Source of the DNA: Stappia indica
GTDB taxonomy: Bacteria > Pseudomonadota > Alphaproteobacteria > Rhizobiales > Stappiaceae
Direction: 5' to 3'
Length of the DNA: 64,000 bases
NCBI RefSeq assembly: GCF_009789575.1
Contig: NZ_CP046908.1
Location: forward strand, 1,116,001 to 1,180,000
Shown here piece by piece: positions 56,556 through 64,000 of the stretch (positions are counted from its first letter, which is position 1; each line of letters starts with the position of its first letter). The notes under the pieces were generated by a model that saw only the letters and a program-made list of their open reading frames with translations, searched no databases and was not told the origin of the DNA. Position numbers and translations under genes: made by a program.

Positions 56556-56587
56556 GTTCGGGTGACCAGAACGGATGGACCTGCCAC

Positions 56588-57061
56588 GTGCGACCGCTCG
56601 TCTTCGCCATTGCCTGGGCCGCCTTCATCGGCCTGACGGAGACCGCGCTCACCTTCTGGCGCGGCGAAGCCCTGACCGGCCGCTCGGCCGGGGTCGTCAC
56701 CGTCTTCACGGTGAGCGCCTTCCTCGGCGCCTTCTGCGCCTGGGGCGCGGCGAACCTCCTCACCTTCCGCCGCCGCAAGGGACGGCTGCCGGCGCGCTTT
56801 GCCGCGATGATCCTGTCGCTGACGCTCGGCACCGCGGGCTTTTGCGCCGTGTTCTTCTTCCTGCAGCTGCGCTCCTATTATTCGGAGTGGCACACCAGCA
56901 CGATCTCCATGGAGATGTTCTGGCAGTTCGCCTTCACCGGCGCCTCGACCAGCTACATCTTCGCCGTGATGGGCGCCCGCCCGCTGCTGCCTTTCGTCTT
57001 CCTGCCGATGCTCGCCTTCTCGTGGTACTTCGCGCGCATTGAGCCGCCGCGCCACGTCTGA
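56588..57061 (+). CDS. Small integral membrane protein, unknown family
   Basis: A 157-residue protein with four predicted helices (FAIAWAAFIGLTETALTFW, VVTVFTVSAFLGAFCAWG, FAAMILSLTLGTAGFCAVFFF and YIFAVMGARPLLPFVFLP). The GTG at 56588 is the only start that fits before a stop. It precedes purB by 44 bases on the same strand. The family is not recognised. Confidence 0.75.
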   Translation: MRPLVFAIAWAAFIGLTETALTFWRGEALTGRSAGVVTVFTVSAFLGAFCAWGAANLLTFRRRKGRLPARFAAMILSLTLGTAGFCAVFFFLQLRSYYSEWHTSTISMEMFWQFAFTGASTSYIFAVMGARPLLPFVFLPMLAFSWYFARIEPPRHV

Positions 57062-57105
57062 TAAGGAGCCGGCACACCCCGCCGCTGCCCGAGAAGGACA
57101 CCCGC

Positions 57106-58434
57106 ATGATCCCGCGCTATTCGCGGCCCGAAATGGTCGCAATCTGGTCTCCCGAGACGAAGTTCCGCATCTGGTTCGAGATCGAGGCGCATGCCTGCGA
57201 CGCGCTCGCCGAGATCGGCGTGATCCCCAAGGAGGCCGCCCGCACGATCTGGGAGAAGGGCGGGGCCGCGACCTTCGACGTCGCCCGCATCGACGAGATC
57301 GAGCGCGAGACCAAGCACGACGTCATCGCCTTCCTGACGCATCTGGCCGAGATCGTCGGGCCCGACGCCCGCTTCGTGCACCAGGGCATGACCTCGTCCG
57401 ACGTGCTGGACACCTGCTTCAACGTGCAGCTGACCCGCGCCGCCGACCTGCTGCTGGCCGATATCGACGCGCTGCTGGCCGCCCTCAAGCGCCGCGCCTT
57501 CGAGCACAAGGACACGGTCTGCATCGGCCGCTCGCACGGCATCCATGCCGAGCCGGTGACCTTCGGCCTGAAGATGGCCGAGGCCTATGCCGAGTTCGAC
57601 CGCTGCCGCACGCGCCTGATCGCCGCCCGCGCTGAAGTGGCCACCTGCGCCATTTCCGGCGCCGTCGGCACCTTCGCCAATATCGATCCGCGCATCGAGG
57701 AACATGTCGCCGAGGCGATGGGCCTGGCCGTCGAGCCGGTCTCCACCCAGGTGATCCCGCGCGACCGGCACGCGATGTTCTTCGCGACGCTCGGCGTCAT
57801 CGCCTCGTCCATCGAGCGCGTGGCGACCGAGATCCGCCACCTGCAGCGCACCGAGGTGCTGGAGGCGGAGGAGTATTTCTCGCCGGGCCAGAAGGGCTCC
57901 AGCGCCATGCCGCACAAGCGCAACCCGGTGCTGACCGAGAACCTGACGGGCCTTGCCCGCATGGTCCGCGCCTATGCGATGCCGGCGATGGAGAACGTCG
58001 CCCTGTGGCACGAGCGCGATATCTCGCACTCCTCCGTGGAACGGATGATCGGCCCGGACGCGACCGTGACGCTCGACTTCGCGCTGGCGCGCCTGACCAA
58101 CGTCATCGACAAGCTGATGGTCTATCCCGAGCGCATGCTGGCCAACATGAACCGCCTCGGCGGCCTGGTGCACTCGCAGCGCATCCTGCTGGCGCTGACC
58201 CAGGCCGGCACCTCGCGCGAGGACGCCTATCGCCTGGTCCAGCGCAACGCCATGAAGGTCTGGGACAGCTACCAGAAGGACGGCAGCGCCGATGTCGACT
58301 TCCTGGAGGAGCTGCTGAACGACGCCGACGTGCGCGCCGCCCTGTCGGAGGAGGAGATCCGCTCGCGCTTCGACCTCGGCTACCACACCAAGGCCGTCGG
58401 CACGATCTTCGACCGGGTGTTCGGCAAGGCCTGA
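57106..58434 (+). CDS. purB: Adenylosuccinate lyase
   Basis: Catalyses two steps of purine synthesis, splitting SAICAR and adenylosuccinate to release fumarate. The 442-residue protein has the family signature SSAMPHKRNP, along with GMTSSDVLDTC and SHGIHAEPVTFG. GAGAAGGACACCCGC precedes the ATG at 57106. purC, which makes SAICAR, lies 4.6 kb downstream on the same strand but separated by unrelated genes. Confidence 0.96.
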   Translation: MIPRYSRPEMVAIWSPETKFRIWFEIEAHACDALAEIGVIPKEAARTIWEKGGAATFDVARIDEIERETKHDVIAFLTHLAEIVGPDARFVHQGMTSSDVLDTCFNVQLTRAADLLLADIDALLAALKRRAFEHKDTVCIGRSHGIHAEPVTFGLKMAEAYAEFDRCRTRLIAARAEVATCAISGAVGTFANIDPRIEEHVAEAMGLAVEPVSTQVIPRDRHAMFFATLGVIASSIERVATEIRHLQRTEVLEAEEYFSPGQKGSSAMPHKRNPVLTENLTGLARMVRAYAMPAMENVALWHERDISHSSVERMIGPDATVTLDFALARLTNVIDKLMVYPERMLANMNRLGGLVHSQRILLALTQAGTSREDAYRLVQRNAMKVWDSYQKDGSADVDFLEELLNDADVRAALSEEEIRSRFDLGYHTKAVGTIFDRVFGKA

Positions 58435-58562
58435 CACCCGGCCTCAGGCTGCGGGCGGGGACCGGCGCCGGTATTGCCTTCCCGCCCGCTGCGGCCTAGA
58501 TTCGGATTGAGGGCAGGCGTCAACCTGTCCTCAATCGGATCAAGGGCATACTGATCTTCGAC

Positions 58563-58787
58563 ATGGCGAAAACACCGGATCCTTTCAGCCTCGACGCGCT
58601 CGACGGCGTAGCCCGCCGCGCGAGCGAAACGGTGCGCCGGCACGCAGCCGACACCAAGGGCACCTTGCCGGTGCTGCGCGACGGCCGTGTCGTCGAGATC
58701 GACCCGTCCAGCGCTCCCCCTTCCGCCGCGAAGCGGGGCGGAGAGCGCGCTTCCGTGAAGAAGCTGAAGCTTCCGAATGTCGGGTGA
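58563..58787 (+). CDS. Putative antitoxin partner of a zeta-like toxin
   Basis: A 74-residue soluble protein with an amphipathic N-terminal helix (SLDALDGVARRASETVRRHA) and a basic tail. Its last codons overlap the start of the zeta-toxin gene by 11 bases, the classic antitoxin-toxin layout. No known antitoxin motif is recognised, so the assignment rests on gene order and size. Confidence 0.7.
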   Translation: MAKTPDPFSLDALDGVARRASETVRRHAADTKGTLPVLRDGRVVEIDPSSAPPSAAKRGGERASVKKLKLPNVG

Positions 58788-59415
58788 CCCGGCACCGCCG
58801 GTTCTGACCATCTTTGCCGGCCCCAACGGCTCAGGCAAGACAACTCTCCGGAACCAGTTCGTCGCCGACGGATACGATCTGGGAGACTATATCAACGCCG
58901 ACGATATCCAGGCCAGTTGGCACACCCTCGCTCCCGAACTCTCCAGCCGCCGCGAACGCGAGATGTGGGCCTTTCACGAAGCCGAACGTCAACGCCGGGC
59001 CTGCCTGACCGGCGGGCGCGACTTTTCGTTCGAGACCGTCTTCTCCCACGAAAGCAAGCTCGACTTTATGCGGGACGCCAGGACGGCGGGGTATTTCATC
59101 CGCCTTCTGTTCGTGGCAACGGACAGTCCGCGCCTCAATGTCGCCCGTGTGGCGAAGAGGGTGAAAGACGGCGGGCACGACATCGAAACCGACAAGGTCG
59201 TGAACCGCTACCGACGGACCTTGACCCTGCTGCCGCAGGCAATGGAACTGGCCGACCACAGTGTCCTGTTCGACAATTCCCGCGCGACCATGCACGCGGT
59301 CGCCACGATAAAACTGGCCGAAGACAGGCTGACAAGCTTCGGCATCCAACACCCGCTGCCCAGCTGGGCGGAAACCGCACTCAGTCAATACAAGGCCAGA
59401 CAAGCAAAGCCATGA
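58777..59415 (+). CDS. Zeta-toxin-like P-loop kinase
   Basis: A 212-residue protein with Walker A AGPNGSGKTTLRNQF and further segments INADDIQ and FETVFSHESKLDFMRDA, as in zeta-toxin family kinases that phosphorylate UDP-sugars or other targets. Together with the overlapping small upstream gene it forms a probable type II toxin-antitoxin pair. The ATG at 58777 is used. The stop overlaps the next gene's start by four bases. Confidence 0.85.
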   Translation: MSGDPAPPVLTIFAGPNGSGKTTLRNQFVADGYDLGDYINADDIQASWHTLAPELSSRREREMWAFHEAERQRRACLTGGRDFSFETVFSHESKLDFMRDARTAGYFIRLLFVATDSPRLNVARVAKRVKDGGHDIETDKVVNRYRRTLTLLPQAMELADHSVLFDNSRATMHAVATIKLAEDRLTSFGIQHPLPSWAETALSQYKARQAKP

Positions 59416-59972
59416 AGATCGCCGAGACCGATATCCTGCTGCTGCCCGGCTACGGCGACACGCCGGCCGGCCACTGGATGCACCGCTGGTGCGAGAAGAT
59501 GCCGACGGCGCGCATCATCGCCCAGCGCAACTGGTTCCAGCCCGTGCTGAAGGAGTGGATCGACGCCTTGAGGGAGGCGGTCGCCGCCGCCGAGCGCCCG
59601 GTGGTGCTGGTCGGCCATTCGCTCGGCTCGATCACCGCGGTGCACGCCGCGCACGGCCACGGGCTCGACACGGACAAGATCAAGGCCGCCTTCCTGGTGG
59701 CGCCGACGGACCTGAACCGCGCCGAGCCGAAGCCCGCCTTCGACGCCGCCCAGTTCCGCGCCGTGCCGAAGGGGCCCCTGCCCTTCCGCGCAAGGGTGGT
59801 GGCCAGCCGCACCGACCCCTATTGCGCCTATGAGGTGGCCGAGCAGATGGCGAGGGACTGGGGCGCGCATTTCCAGGATGCGGGCGATGCCGGCCACATC
59901 AACCTGGAAAGCGGCCACGGCCCCTGGCCGGAAGGCCTGATGTCCTTCGCCTATCTGATGAAGGACCTGTGA
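59412..59972 (+). CDS. RBBP9/YdeN-family alpha/beta hydrolase
   Basis: A 186-residue serine hydrolase with LLPGYGDTPAGHWMHRW at the N terminus, nucleophile elbow GHSLGS, and DAGHINLESGHGPWPEG at the C terminus carrying the His. It overlaps the zeta-toxin stop by four bases, so all three genes (58563-59972) may be one transcript. Its link with the toxin pair is unclear and may be chance. Confidence 0.89.
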   Translation: MKIAETDILLLPGYGDTPAGHWMHRWCEKMPTARIIAQRNWFQPVLKEWIDALREAVAAAERPVVLVGHSLGSITAVHAAHGHGLDTDKIKAAFLVAPTDLNRAEPKPAFDAAQFRAVPKGPLPFRARVVASRTDPYCAYEVAEQMARDWGAHFQDAGDAGHINLESGHGPWPEGLMSFAYLMKDL

Positions 59973-59998
59973 GGGGTCTCGCCGCTCGTCCCCCTGGT

Positions 59999-60013
59999 CT
60001 GAAGTTCGTCACA
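59999..60013 (+). repeat. Second copy of CTGAAGTTCGTCACA
   Basis: The same 15-mer occurs on the minus strand at 56541-56555, and both places lie within 100 bases of CAGGTTCGGG (56553 and about 60098). The copies sit in intergenic DNA 3.4 kb apart. Confidence 0.55.
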
Positions 60014-60215
60014 ATACACGGCGTCGGGCATCAGGGTTTCTCCCGCCCCTCGCTTGGCAGGCGCGCCCGCCGTTGATATGCAACTTTCCCGGAACGACAG
60101 GTTCGGGGCGAGATCGACGCGAGCAAGGCTCGCCCGGGCTGCAGGACCTTCCCACACAGCAGCGGGATCCTCCGATGACCGTGTGCATTCTCACGTTTTT
60201 GGAAAAGACATTGCG

Positions 60216-60893
60216 ATGAAAACCAGCAAGACCTTTTTGCGTGCCGCGCTTCTGATTTCGATTCCGATGGTCCTCGCCGGCTGCGGCCCGAGCAAGGAAG
60301 TGCTGCAGCAGGAGCGGGAGCTGTTCGCGCAGGCGCGCGACCGGCAGAGCAGCTGCGGCAACACCGAGAACGATTCACCGGCGGCACGTGCCATCGTGGA
60401 AAAGGACCGGCTGCGCGGGCTGACGCGCTACACGGAAGCCGATGCGCAGGAGATGATGACCGACCGCACCGATGTCTCCTACATGCCCGGCCACGGCACG
60501 CAGATCTCCTACACCTCCGCGGACGGCCGCGCCTGGCTCTGGTATCCGGGCAACCCCCGCATCCTGGAAGGGCGCTGGAAGCTGGACGACAGCAAGAACT
60601 TTCTGCAGGTCTGCTACGACTACGGCCCCGGCACCCGCAACCCGACGATGAAGGACGCGCCCTCCGGCTTCCAGTGCGGCAGCTTCCACAACCAGAACAT
60701 CTTCACGCTCGACACCAAGCGCGGCGACGTGTTCGGTCTTGCCACCGCGAAGGTCCTGAAGCCGCTGCCGCGCGATGCGGCCAAGCCCTATTTCCCCGGC
60801 TGCGCGCCGGCGAAAAAGCCGCTGCTGAAGAACGGCAAGCCGCCGCTCGACAACCTGCAGAACGACCTCAAGAGCTATATCGGCCGCGCCTGA
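60216..60893 (+). CDS. Lipoprotein of unknown function
   Basis: A 225-residue protein with a signal ending in lipobox LAGC (Cys23), so it is anchored in the membrane by lipid. A Cys-containing middle (DRQSSCGNTE and LQVCYDYGPG) and a lysine-rich tail follow. No domain is recognised. GGAAAAGACATTGCG precedes the ATG at 60216, chosen because only this start gives a proper signal peptide. Confidence 0.75.
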   Translation: MKTSKTFLRAALLISIPMVLAGCGPSKEVLQQERELFAQARDRQSSCGNTENDSPAARAIVEKDRLRGLTRYTEADAQEMMTDRTDVSYMPGHGTQISYTSADGRAWLWYPGNPRILEGRWKLDDSKNFLQVCYDYGPGTRNPTMKDAPSGFQCGSFHNQNIFTLDTKRGDVFGLATAKVLKPLPRDAAKPYFPGCAPAKKPLLKNGKPPLDNLQNDLKSYIGRA

Positions 60894-60923
60894 CGCGCTG
60901 GCCGGGCCTTGCGACGCGCGCCG

Positions 60924-61139
60924 TTACGAGGTGCGCGGACGCGGCCCCATCGCCGCGACGAGGCGGCGGGCGACCAGCAGGGCCACCGGCACGGCCAGCA
61001 GCAGGCCGACGCCGGCGAAGACGGCCAGCAGCCACGGCTCGAAGGCGTTGATGCCGTAGAAGGTCATCGGCACCAGCGCGAAGACCCCGGCCATGGTCGG
61101 GCCGATGACGATGAAGAGGACGGCGGCAAGCTTCCACAT
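60924..61139 (-). CDS. Small two-helix membrane protein
   Basis: A 71-residue protein with two hydrophobic segments (AAVLFIVIGPTMAGVFALV and LLAVFAGVGLLLAVPVALLV) and a basic end. The ATG at 61139 has GGGAGTG upstream; a GTG at 61148 is also possible. Unknown family, convergent with the lipoprotein gene. Confidence 0.6.
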   Translation of the reverse strand: MWKLAAVLFIVIGPTMAGVFALVPMTFYGINAFEPWLLAVFAGVGLLLAVPVALLVARRLVAAMGPRPRTS

Positions 61140-61302
61140 GACAGGCACTCCCGATCAAGGGTCGGGGGCGTGCGTTTCCAAGGCGAACGCTGCCCCGTCA
61201 CCGCCTGCCATCGTAATCTTCAATGGCCCGAAAATAATGCGACACCCGACCTCATAGGGGTTTGCCCATTGGGGGGATTGCCCATCAGGGGTTCCCCGCA
61301 TG

Positions 61303-61333
61303 AAAACGCCGCCCGGCGGGGGGCCGGGCGGCG
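61303..61333 (-). terminator. Rho-independent terminator of the HpaI-type aldolase gene
   Basis: GCCGCCCGGC and GCCGGGCGGC form a 10-bp perfect stem with a 5-base loop, followed on the minus strand by TTTT (61303-61306). It lies 30 bases after the aldolase stop. Confidence 0.9.
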
Positions 61334-61363
61334 CTTTCGAAGAAATCCGGAAACGGAAGGGCG

Positions 61364-62134
61364 TCAGTCGAGTTCGGCGAGCCTGGCCCTGGCCGCGTCC
61401 AGCAGCATCGACATCTCGATGCCGTGGGAGATGAAGCGGAAGCCCATCCGGCGCGCCGACTTCGCATCCTCGGCATTGTTGCAGAAGATGCCGGCGATCT
61501 TGCCGGCAGCGCGGGCGCGCTTTGCCACGTCGGCGGCGATGGTTTGCACCTTCTCGCTGCTGGGGGCGAGTTCGCGCCCCTCCGACAGGGTCAGCGACAG
61601 GTCGCCCGGGCCGATGAAGACGCCGTCGAGGCCGTCCACCGCCAGCATCTCGTCGAGGGCATCCAGCGCGGCCGGCGTCTCGATCATGGCGAAGGCGACC
61701 GTCTCATCGTTGGCGGTGGCGAGATACTCGGCCGGCGTGCGGCCCTGCAGCATGGCCGCGCGGTGCGGGCCCCAGCTGCGCACGCCGACGGGGGGAAACT
61801 TGCTCGCCCCGACCAGCGCCAGCGCATCTTCCACCGTGTTGACCATCGGCATGATCACCGCCTCGGCGCCGAGATCGAAGGCGCGGCTCACGGTGGCGAA
61901 GTCGTCGACCGGCGGACGCACGACGGCGTGGGCACCGCCGAGGCGCGCGGCCGCAATGCCCTCGCGGATGGAGGCGATATCATGGGCGCCGTGCTGCATG
62001 TCGAGCGTCACCGCACCATACCCCGCGCGGCCCAGCAGCTCCGCCATCGCCGGCACGGCCAGCGTCGACCAGGCGGTGATCACGGTCTCGTCGGCGCGAA
62101 GGCGGGCGGCAAGGGAGGGAGCGGAAGCGGTCAT
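61364..62134 (-). CDS. HpcH/HpaI-type aldolase
   Basis: A 256-residue class II aldolase of the HpaI family that cleaves 2-keto-3-deoxy acids to pyruvate and an aldehyde, or acts on similar compounds. Metal and pyruvate-binding motifs include MIETPAALDAL and FIGPGDLSLTL; GYGAVTLDMQHG is at the front. ATG at 62134. The natural substrate is not indicated by the neighbours. Confidence 0.89.
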   Translation of the reverse strand: MTASAPSLAARLRADETVITAWSTLAVPAMAELLGRAGYGAVTLDMQHGAHDIASIREGIAAARLGGAHAVVRPPVDDFATVSRAFDLGAEAVIMPMVNTVEDALALVGASKFPPVGVRSWGPHRAAMLQGRTPAEYLATANDETVAFAMIETPAALDALDEMLAVDGLDGVFIGPGDLSLTLSEGRELAPSSEKVQTIAADVAKRARAAGKIAGIFCNNAEDAKSARRMGFRFISHGIEMSMLLDAARARLAELD

Positions 62135-62294
62135 GGCGGGGGTTTCCGAAATGGCAGGGTGGGAAGGACCCGCAACCGGGCCCGGTGGGCGGCGGCCCGC
62201 ACCTGGCGCGGCCCGCGATCTTTCAAAGGTGCCCCGTGATTTTTTAAAACTGCAAAGGGCAATTCGGGAGGCGAGCCTCGCGTGCGAAACGCGA

Positions 62295-62320
62295 AAGGGG
62301 CAGCGTGTGCGCTGCCCCTT
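62295..62320 (-). terminator. Probable terminator after DUF1476 gene
   Basis: AAGGGGCAGCG and CGCTGCCCCTT pair over 11 bp with a TGTG loop. On the minus strand TTTCG follows, a weak T-run, so termination is likely but not certain. Confidence 0.6.
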
Positions 62321-62329
62321 CGTGTCGTC

Positions 62330-62653
62330 TCAGCCTTCGTTCTGGATCTGCTCGACCGCCTGATGCAGCAGCTCGTCCATGGTCCGGCGGATCTGATGGT
62401 CCGACTGGGCGACGCCGGCATCGTCGAAATCCTTGCGGATCTTGCGGAACACGTCCTCGTCGCCCGGCTCCTCGAAATCGGCGCGGACCACTTCCTTGGC
62501 GTAGTCCTGGGCCTTGTCGGCATCGAGGCCCAGCTTTTCCGCGGCCCACAGGCCGAGCAGCTTGTTGCGGCGGGCCACCGCCTTGAAGCGCAGCTCCTCG
62601 TCGTGGGCGAACTTGGATTCAAAGCCCTCCTGGCGACGGTCGAAGGTGCTCAT
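62330..62653 (-). CDS. DUF1476 protein (F1-ATPase inhibitor zeta subunit-like)
   Basis: A 107-residue alpha-helical protein matching DUF1476. In Paracoccus the homologue, the zeta subunit, inhibits the F1-ATPase of alphaproteobacteria by its N-terminal region. Here MSTFDRRQEGFESKFAHDEE is that N terminus, followed by FKAVARRNKLLGLWAAEKLG. AGGAG precedes the ATG at 62653. Strength of inhibition varies with lineage. Confidence 0.9.
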   Translation of the reverse strand: MSTFDRRQEGFESKFAHDEELRFKAVARRNKLLGLWAAEKLGLDADKAQDYAKEVVRADFEEPGDEDVFRKIRKDFDDAGVAQSDHQIRRTMDELLHQAVEQIQNEG

Positions 62654-63059
62654 GCGTCAGTCTCCTGCCTTCTAGCGGTGGCGCCCTCGGGCGCTGAAAT
62701 CGGTTGCGGTGCCGCCATCATATGGGGATCCGATGCGCCCTTGCATATCCTTCGCGACACACCAAATCAACGCGTATCGGTCGCTTCCCGCCAGCTCAAT
62801 CCGACATCGCCCCGCGAGCGGGCCGAACGCCGGAAAATCTCTTGAGCGGCTTCATTGTACTTTACGGGGCGATCGTGTAGGTTCCGCGCCATCGAGCGGG
62901 GGGTCGAAAGCGCATCTGCCGTTCTCGCGCCCTTCCGATGACCGTCCCGGGTCCGGCCACGGCCGAACGAGACACTGTCCGACAAAGGGCACGGGACCGC
63001 AGTCAACCGGAGCATCTCCGCCAGTTATGGATTTTCTTTCTCCAACACGGTACGTGCCT
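62654..63059. other. Divergent intergenic region between DUF1476 and purC
   Basis: About 400 bases with no supportable gene. The open frame in phase with purC has noisy composition. It holds two promoters, but no riboswitch or purine box could be identified by eye. Confidence 0.4.
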
Positions 63060-63824
63060 ATGAACCGCCGCAGGCGCATTTACGAGGGCAAGGGCAAGAT
63101 CCTCTATGAGGGCCCGGAACCCGGTACGCTCATCCAGCACTTCAAGGATGATGCAACTGCCTTCAACGCCAAGAAGCATGAGATTGTCGATGGCAAGGGG
63201 GTCCTGAACAACCGGATCTCCGAGTACATCTTCAACCATCTCAACGCGATCGGCATCCCGACCCACTTCATTCGCCGGATGAACATGCGCGAGCAGCTCA
63301 TCCGCGAGGTCGAGATCATTCCGCTGGAAGTGGTGGTGCGCAACGTCGCCGCCGGCTCGCTGTCCAAGCGGCTCGGCATCGAGGAAGGCACGCAGCTGCC
63401 GCGTTCGATCATCGAGTTCTATTACAAGAACGACGCGCTCGACGATCCGATGGTCTCCGAGGAGCACATCACCGCCTTCGGCTGGTGCTCGCCCCAGGAG
63501 ATGGACGACATCATGGCGCTGGCCATCCGCGTCAACGACTTCCTGACCGGCCTGTTCCTGGGCGTCGGCATCCGTCTCGTCGACTTCAAGATCGAGTGCG
63601 GCCGCCTGTGGGAAGGCGACATGATGCGCATCGTCGTCGCCGACGAGATCTCGCCGGACAGCTGCCGCCTGTGGGACATCCAGTCCAACGAGAAGATGGA
63701 CAAGGACCGCTTCCGCCGCGATCTCGGCGGTATGCTGGAAGCCTACCAGGAAGTGGCCCGGCGCCTCGGCATCCTCAACGACAACGACCGGCCGAATGGC
63801 ACGGGTCCGGTGCTCGTCAAGTAA
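63060..63824 (+). CDS. purC: Phosphoribosylaminoimidazole-succinocarboxamide synthase
   Basis: Condenses CAIR with aspartate using ATP, the seventh step in purine synthesis. The 254-residue protein has [13 protein letters not shown] at the N terminus, the [12 protein letters not shown] signature, VDFKIECGR and [13 protein letters not shown] at 63060 gives the usual start [10 protein letters not shown]; an in-frame ATG 33 bases earlier is less likely. Confidence 0.95.
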   Translation: MNRRRRIYEGKGKILYEGPEPGTLIQHFKDDATAFNAKKHEIVDGKGVLNNRISEYIFNHLNAIGIPTHFIRRMNMREQLIREVEIIPLEVVVRNVAAGSLSKRLGIEEGTQLPRSIIEFYYKNDALDDPMVSEEHITAFGWCSPQEMDDIMALAIRVNDFLTGLFLGVGIRLVDFKIECGRLWEGDMMRIVVADEISPDSCRLWDIQSNEKMDKDRFRRDLGGMLEAYQEVARRLGILNDNDRPNGTGPVLVK

Positions 63825-63855
63825 GATCGCCGCGCGCTGCGCCCGACGTAACAAG

Positions 63856-63887
63856 GAAAGCCCCGACCGGAAACGGCCGGGGCTTTC
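63856..63887. terminator. Bidirectional terminator between purC and an SDR gene
   Basis: GAAAGCCCCG and CGGGGCTTTC pair (63856-63887) with one mismatch and an inner CCG/CGG stem. On the plus strand GGCTTTT follows. The two flanking genes are convergent. Confidence 0.85.
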
Positions 63888-63916
63888 GGCTTTTCGGGGA
63901 AGCCTTGCGGCAAAGG

Positions 63917-64000
63917 TCAGGTGCGGTTGATCGAGACGCCGCCGTCGACCAGCATCGCCGTGCCGGTGGTGAAGCTGGAGGCCGGCGAGGCGAGGTAGAG
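63917..64000 (-). CDS. Short-chain dehydrogenase, C-terminal fragment (cut by window edge)
   Basis: The minus strand reads LYLASPASSFTTG, then TAMLVDGGVSINRT and a stop at 63917-63919. That is the standard end of an SDR-family oxidoreductase, including the TG...VDGG closing motif. Only 27 residues are in the window, so the substrate is unknown. Confidence 0.85.
   Translation of the reverse strand, partial: LYLASPASSFTTGTAMLVDGGVSINRT

Overview
The window is a GC-rich (roughly 65%), densely packed chromosomal segment from an alphaproteobacterium, most likely of the order Hyphomicrobiales (Rhizobiales). A Stappiaceae-like organism would fit, but that is inference from gene content. Supporting signs are a DUF1476/F1-ATPase zeta-type inhibitor, a Usg-family protein, a LivHMGF operon with an embedded small membrane protein, a MaoC-Pta fusion beside AckA, an Fnr/FixK-type box, and intergenic palindromes resembling rhizobial mosaic repeats. 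No rRNA, CRISPR array, phage or insertion sequence was seen.

Layout. 1-10 kb: start of cysE (cut by the window edge), a crotonase-fold protein, two overlapping alpha/beta hydrolases behind a candidate MerR/LiuR-type operator, a zinc-finger protein, an FAD monooxygenase, a CinA-like protein, xanthine phosphoribosyltransferase, an L,D-transpeptidase, sfsA and trkH. 10-20 kb: MgtC-like protein, cation antiporter, an aminotransferase remnant, then a tRNA-Leu(UAA) gene interrupted by a 207-nt group I intron, map, radC, a phasin-like gene under an Fnr/FixK-type promoter, convergent ackA and maoC-pta, glutathione peroxidase, photolyase and DUF2256. 20-38 kb: GGDEF-EAL protein, meaB and ppdK, TPR protein, ispE, purU, polyprenyl diphosphate synthase, DUF2007 and a TrmN6-like methyltransferase, an isolated AT-rich membrane-protein gene, usg, a MoxR/VWA pair, lrgAB and a second L,D-transpeptidase.

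38-64 kb: a branched-chain amino acid transport operon (livHMGF, small membrane protein, livJ), a LysR regulator with two palindromes at its promoter, a flavin reductase, a P1 peptidase, a giant indolepyruvate ferredoxin oxidoreductase with a divergent Lrp-type regulator, a repeat-rich stretch, a GFA-family protein, a D-amino-acid dehydrogenase-like oxidoreductase, a BASS-type transporter, DUF2259, rpe, purB, a small-protein/zeta-toxin pair, a lipoprotein, an HpaI-type aldolase, DUF1476, purC and the tail of an SDR.

How the genes fit together. Several neighbourhoods concern acyl-CoA, amino-acid and C1 metabolism: liv uptake, IOR with Lrp, MeaB with PpdK, Pta-AckA, and PurU with PurC/PurB. The most striking non-coding element is the group I intron between U34 and A35 of tRNA-Leu(UAA), the same position as in cyanobacteria and plastids. 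The most likely mobile or selfish items are that intron, the small-protein/zeta-toxin pair, the AT-rich orphan gene and the palindromic repeats at 51.2-52.4 kb. I found no large unknown multi-gene system; the window is mainly core genome with a few unusual small elements.
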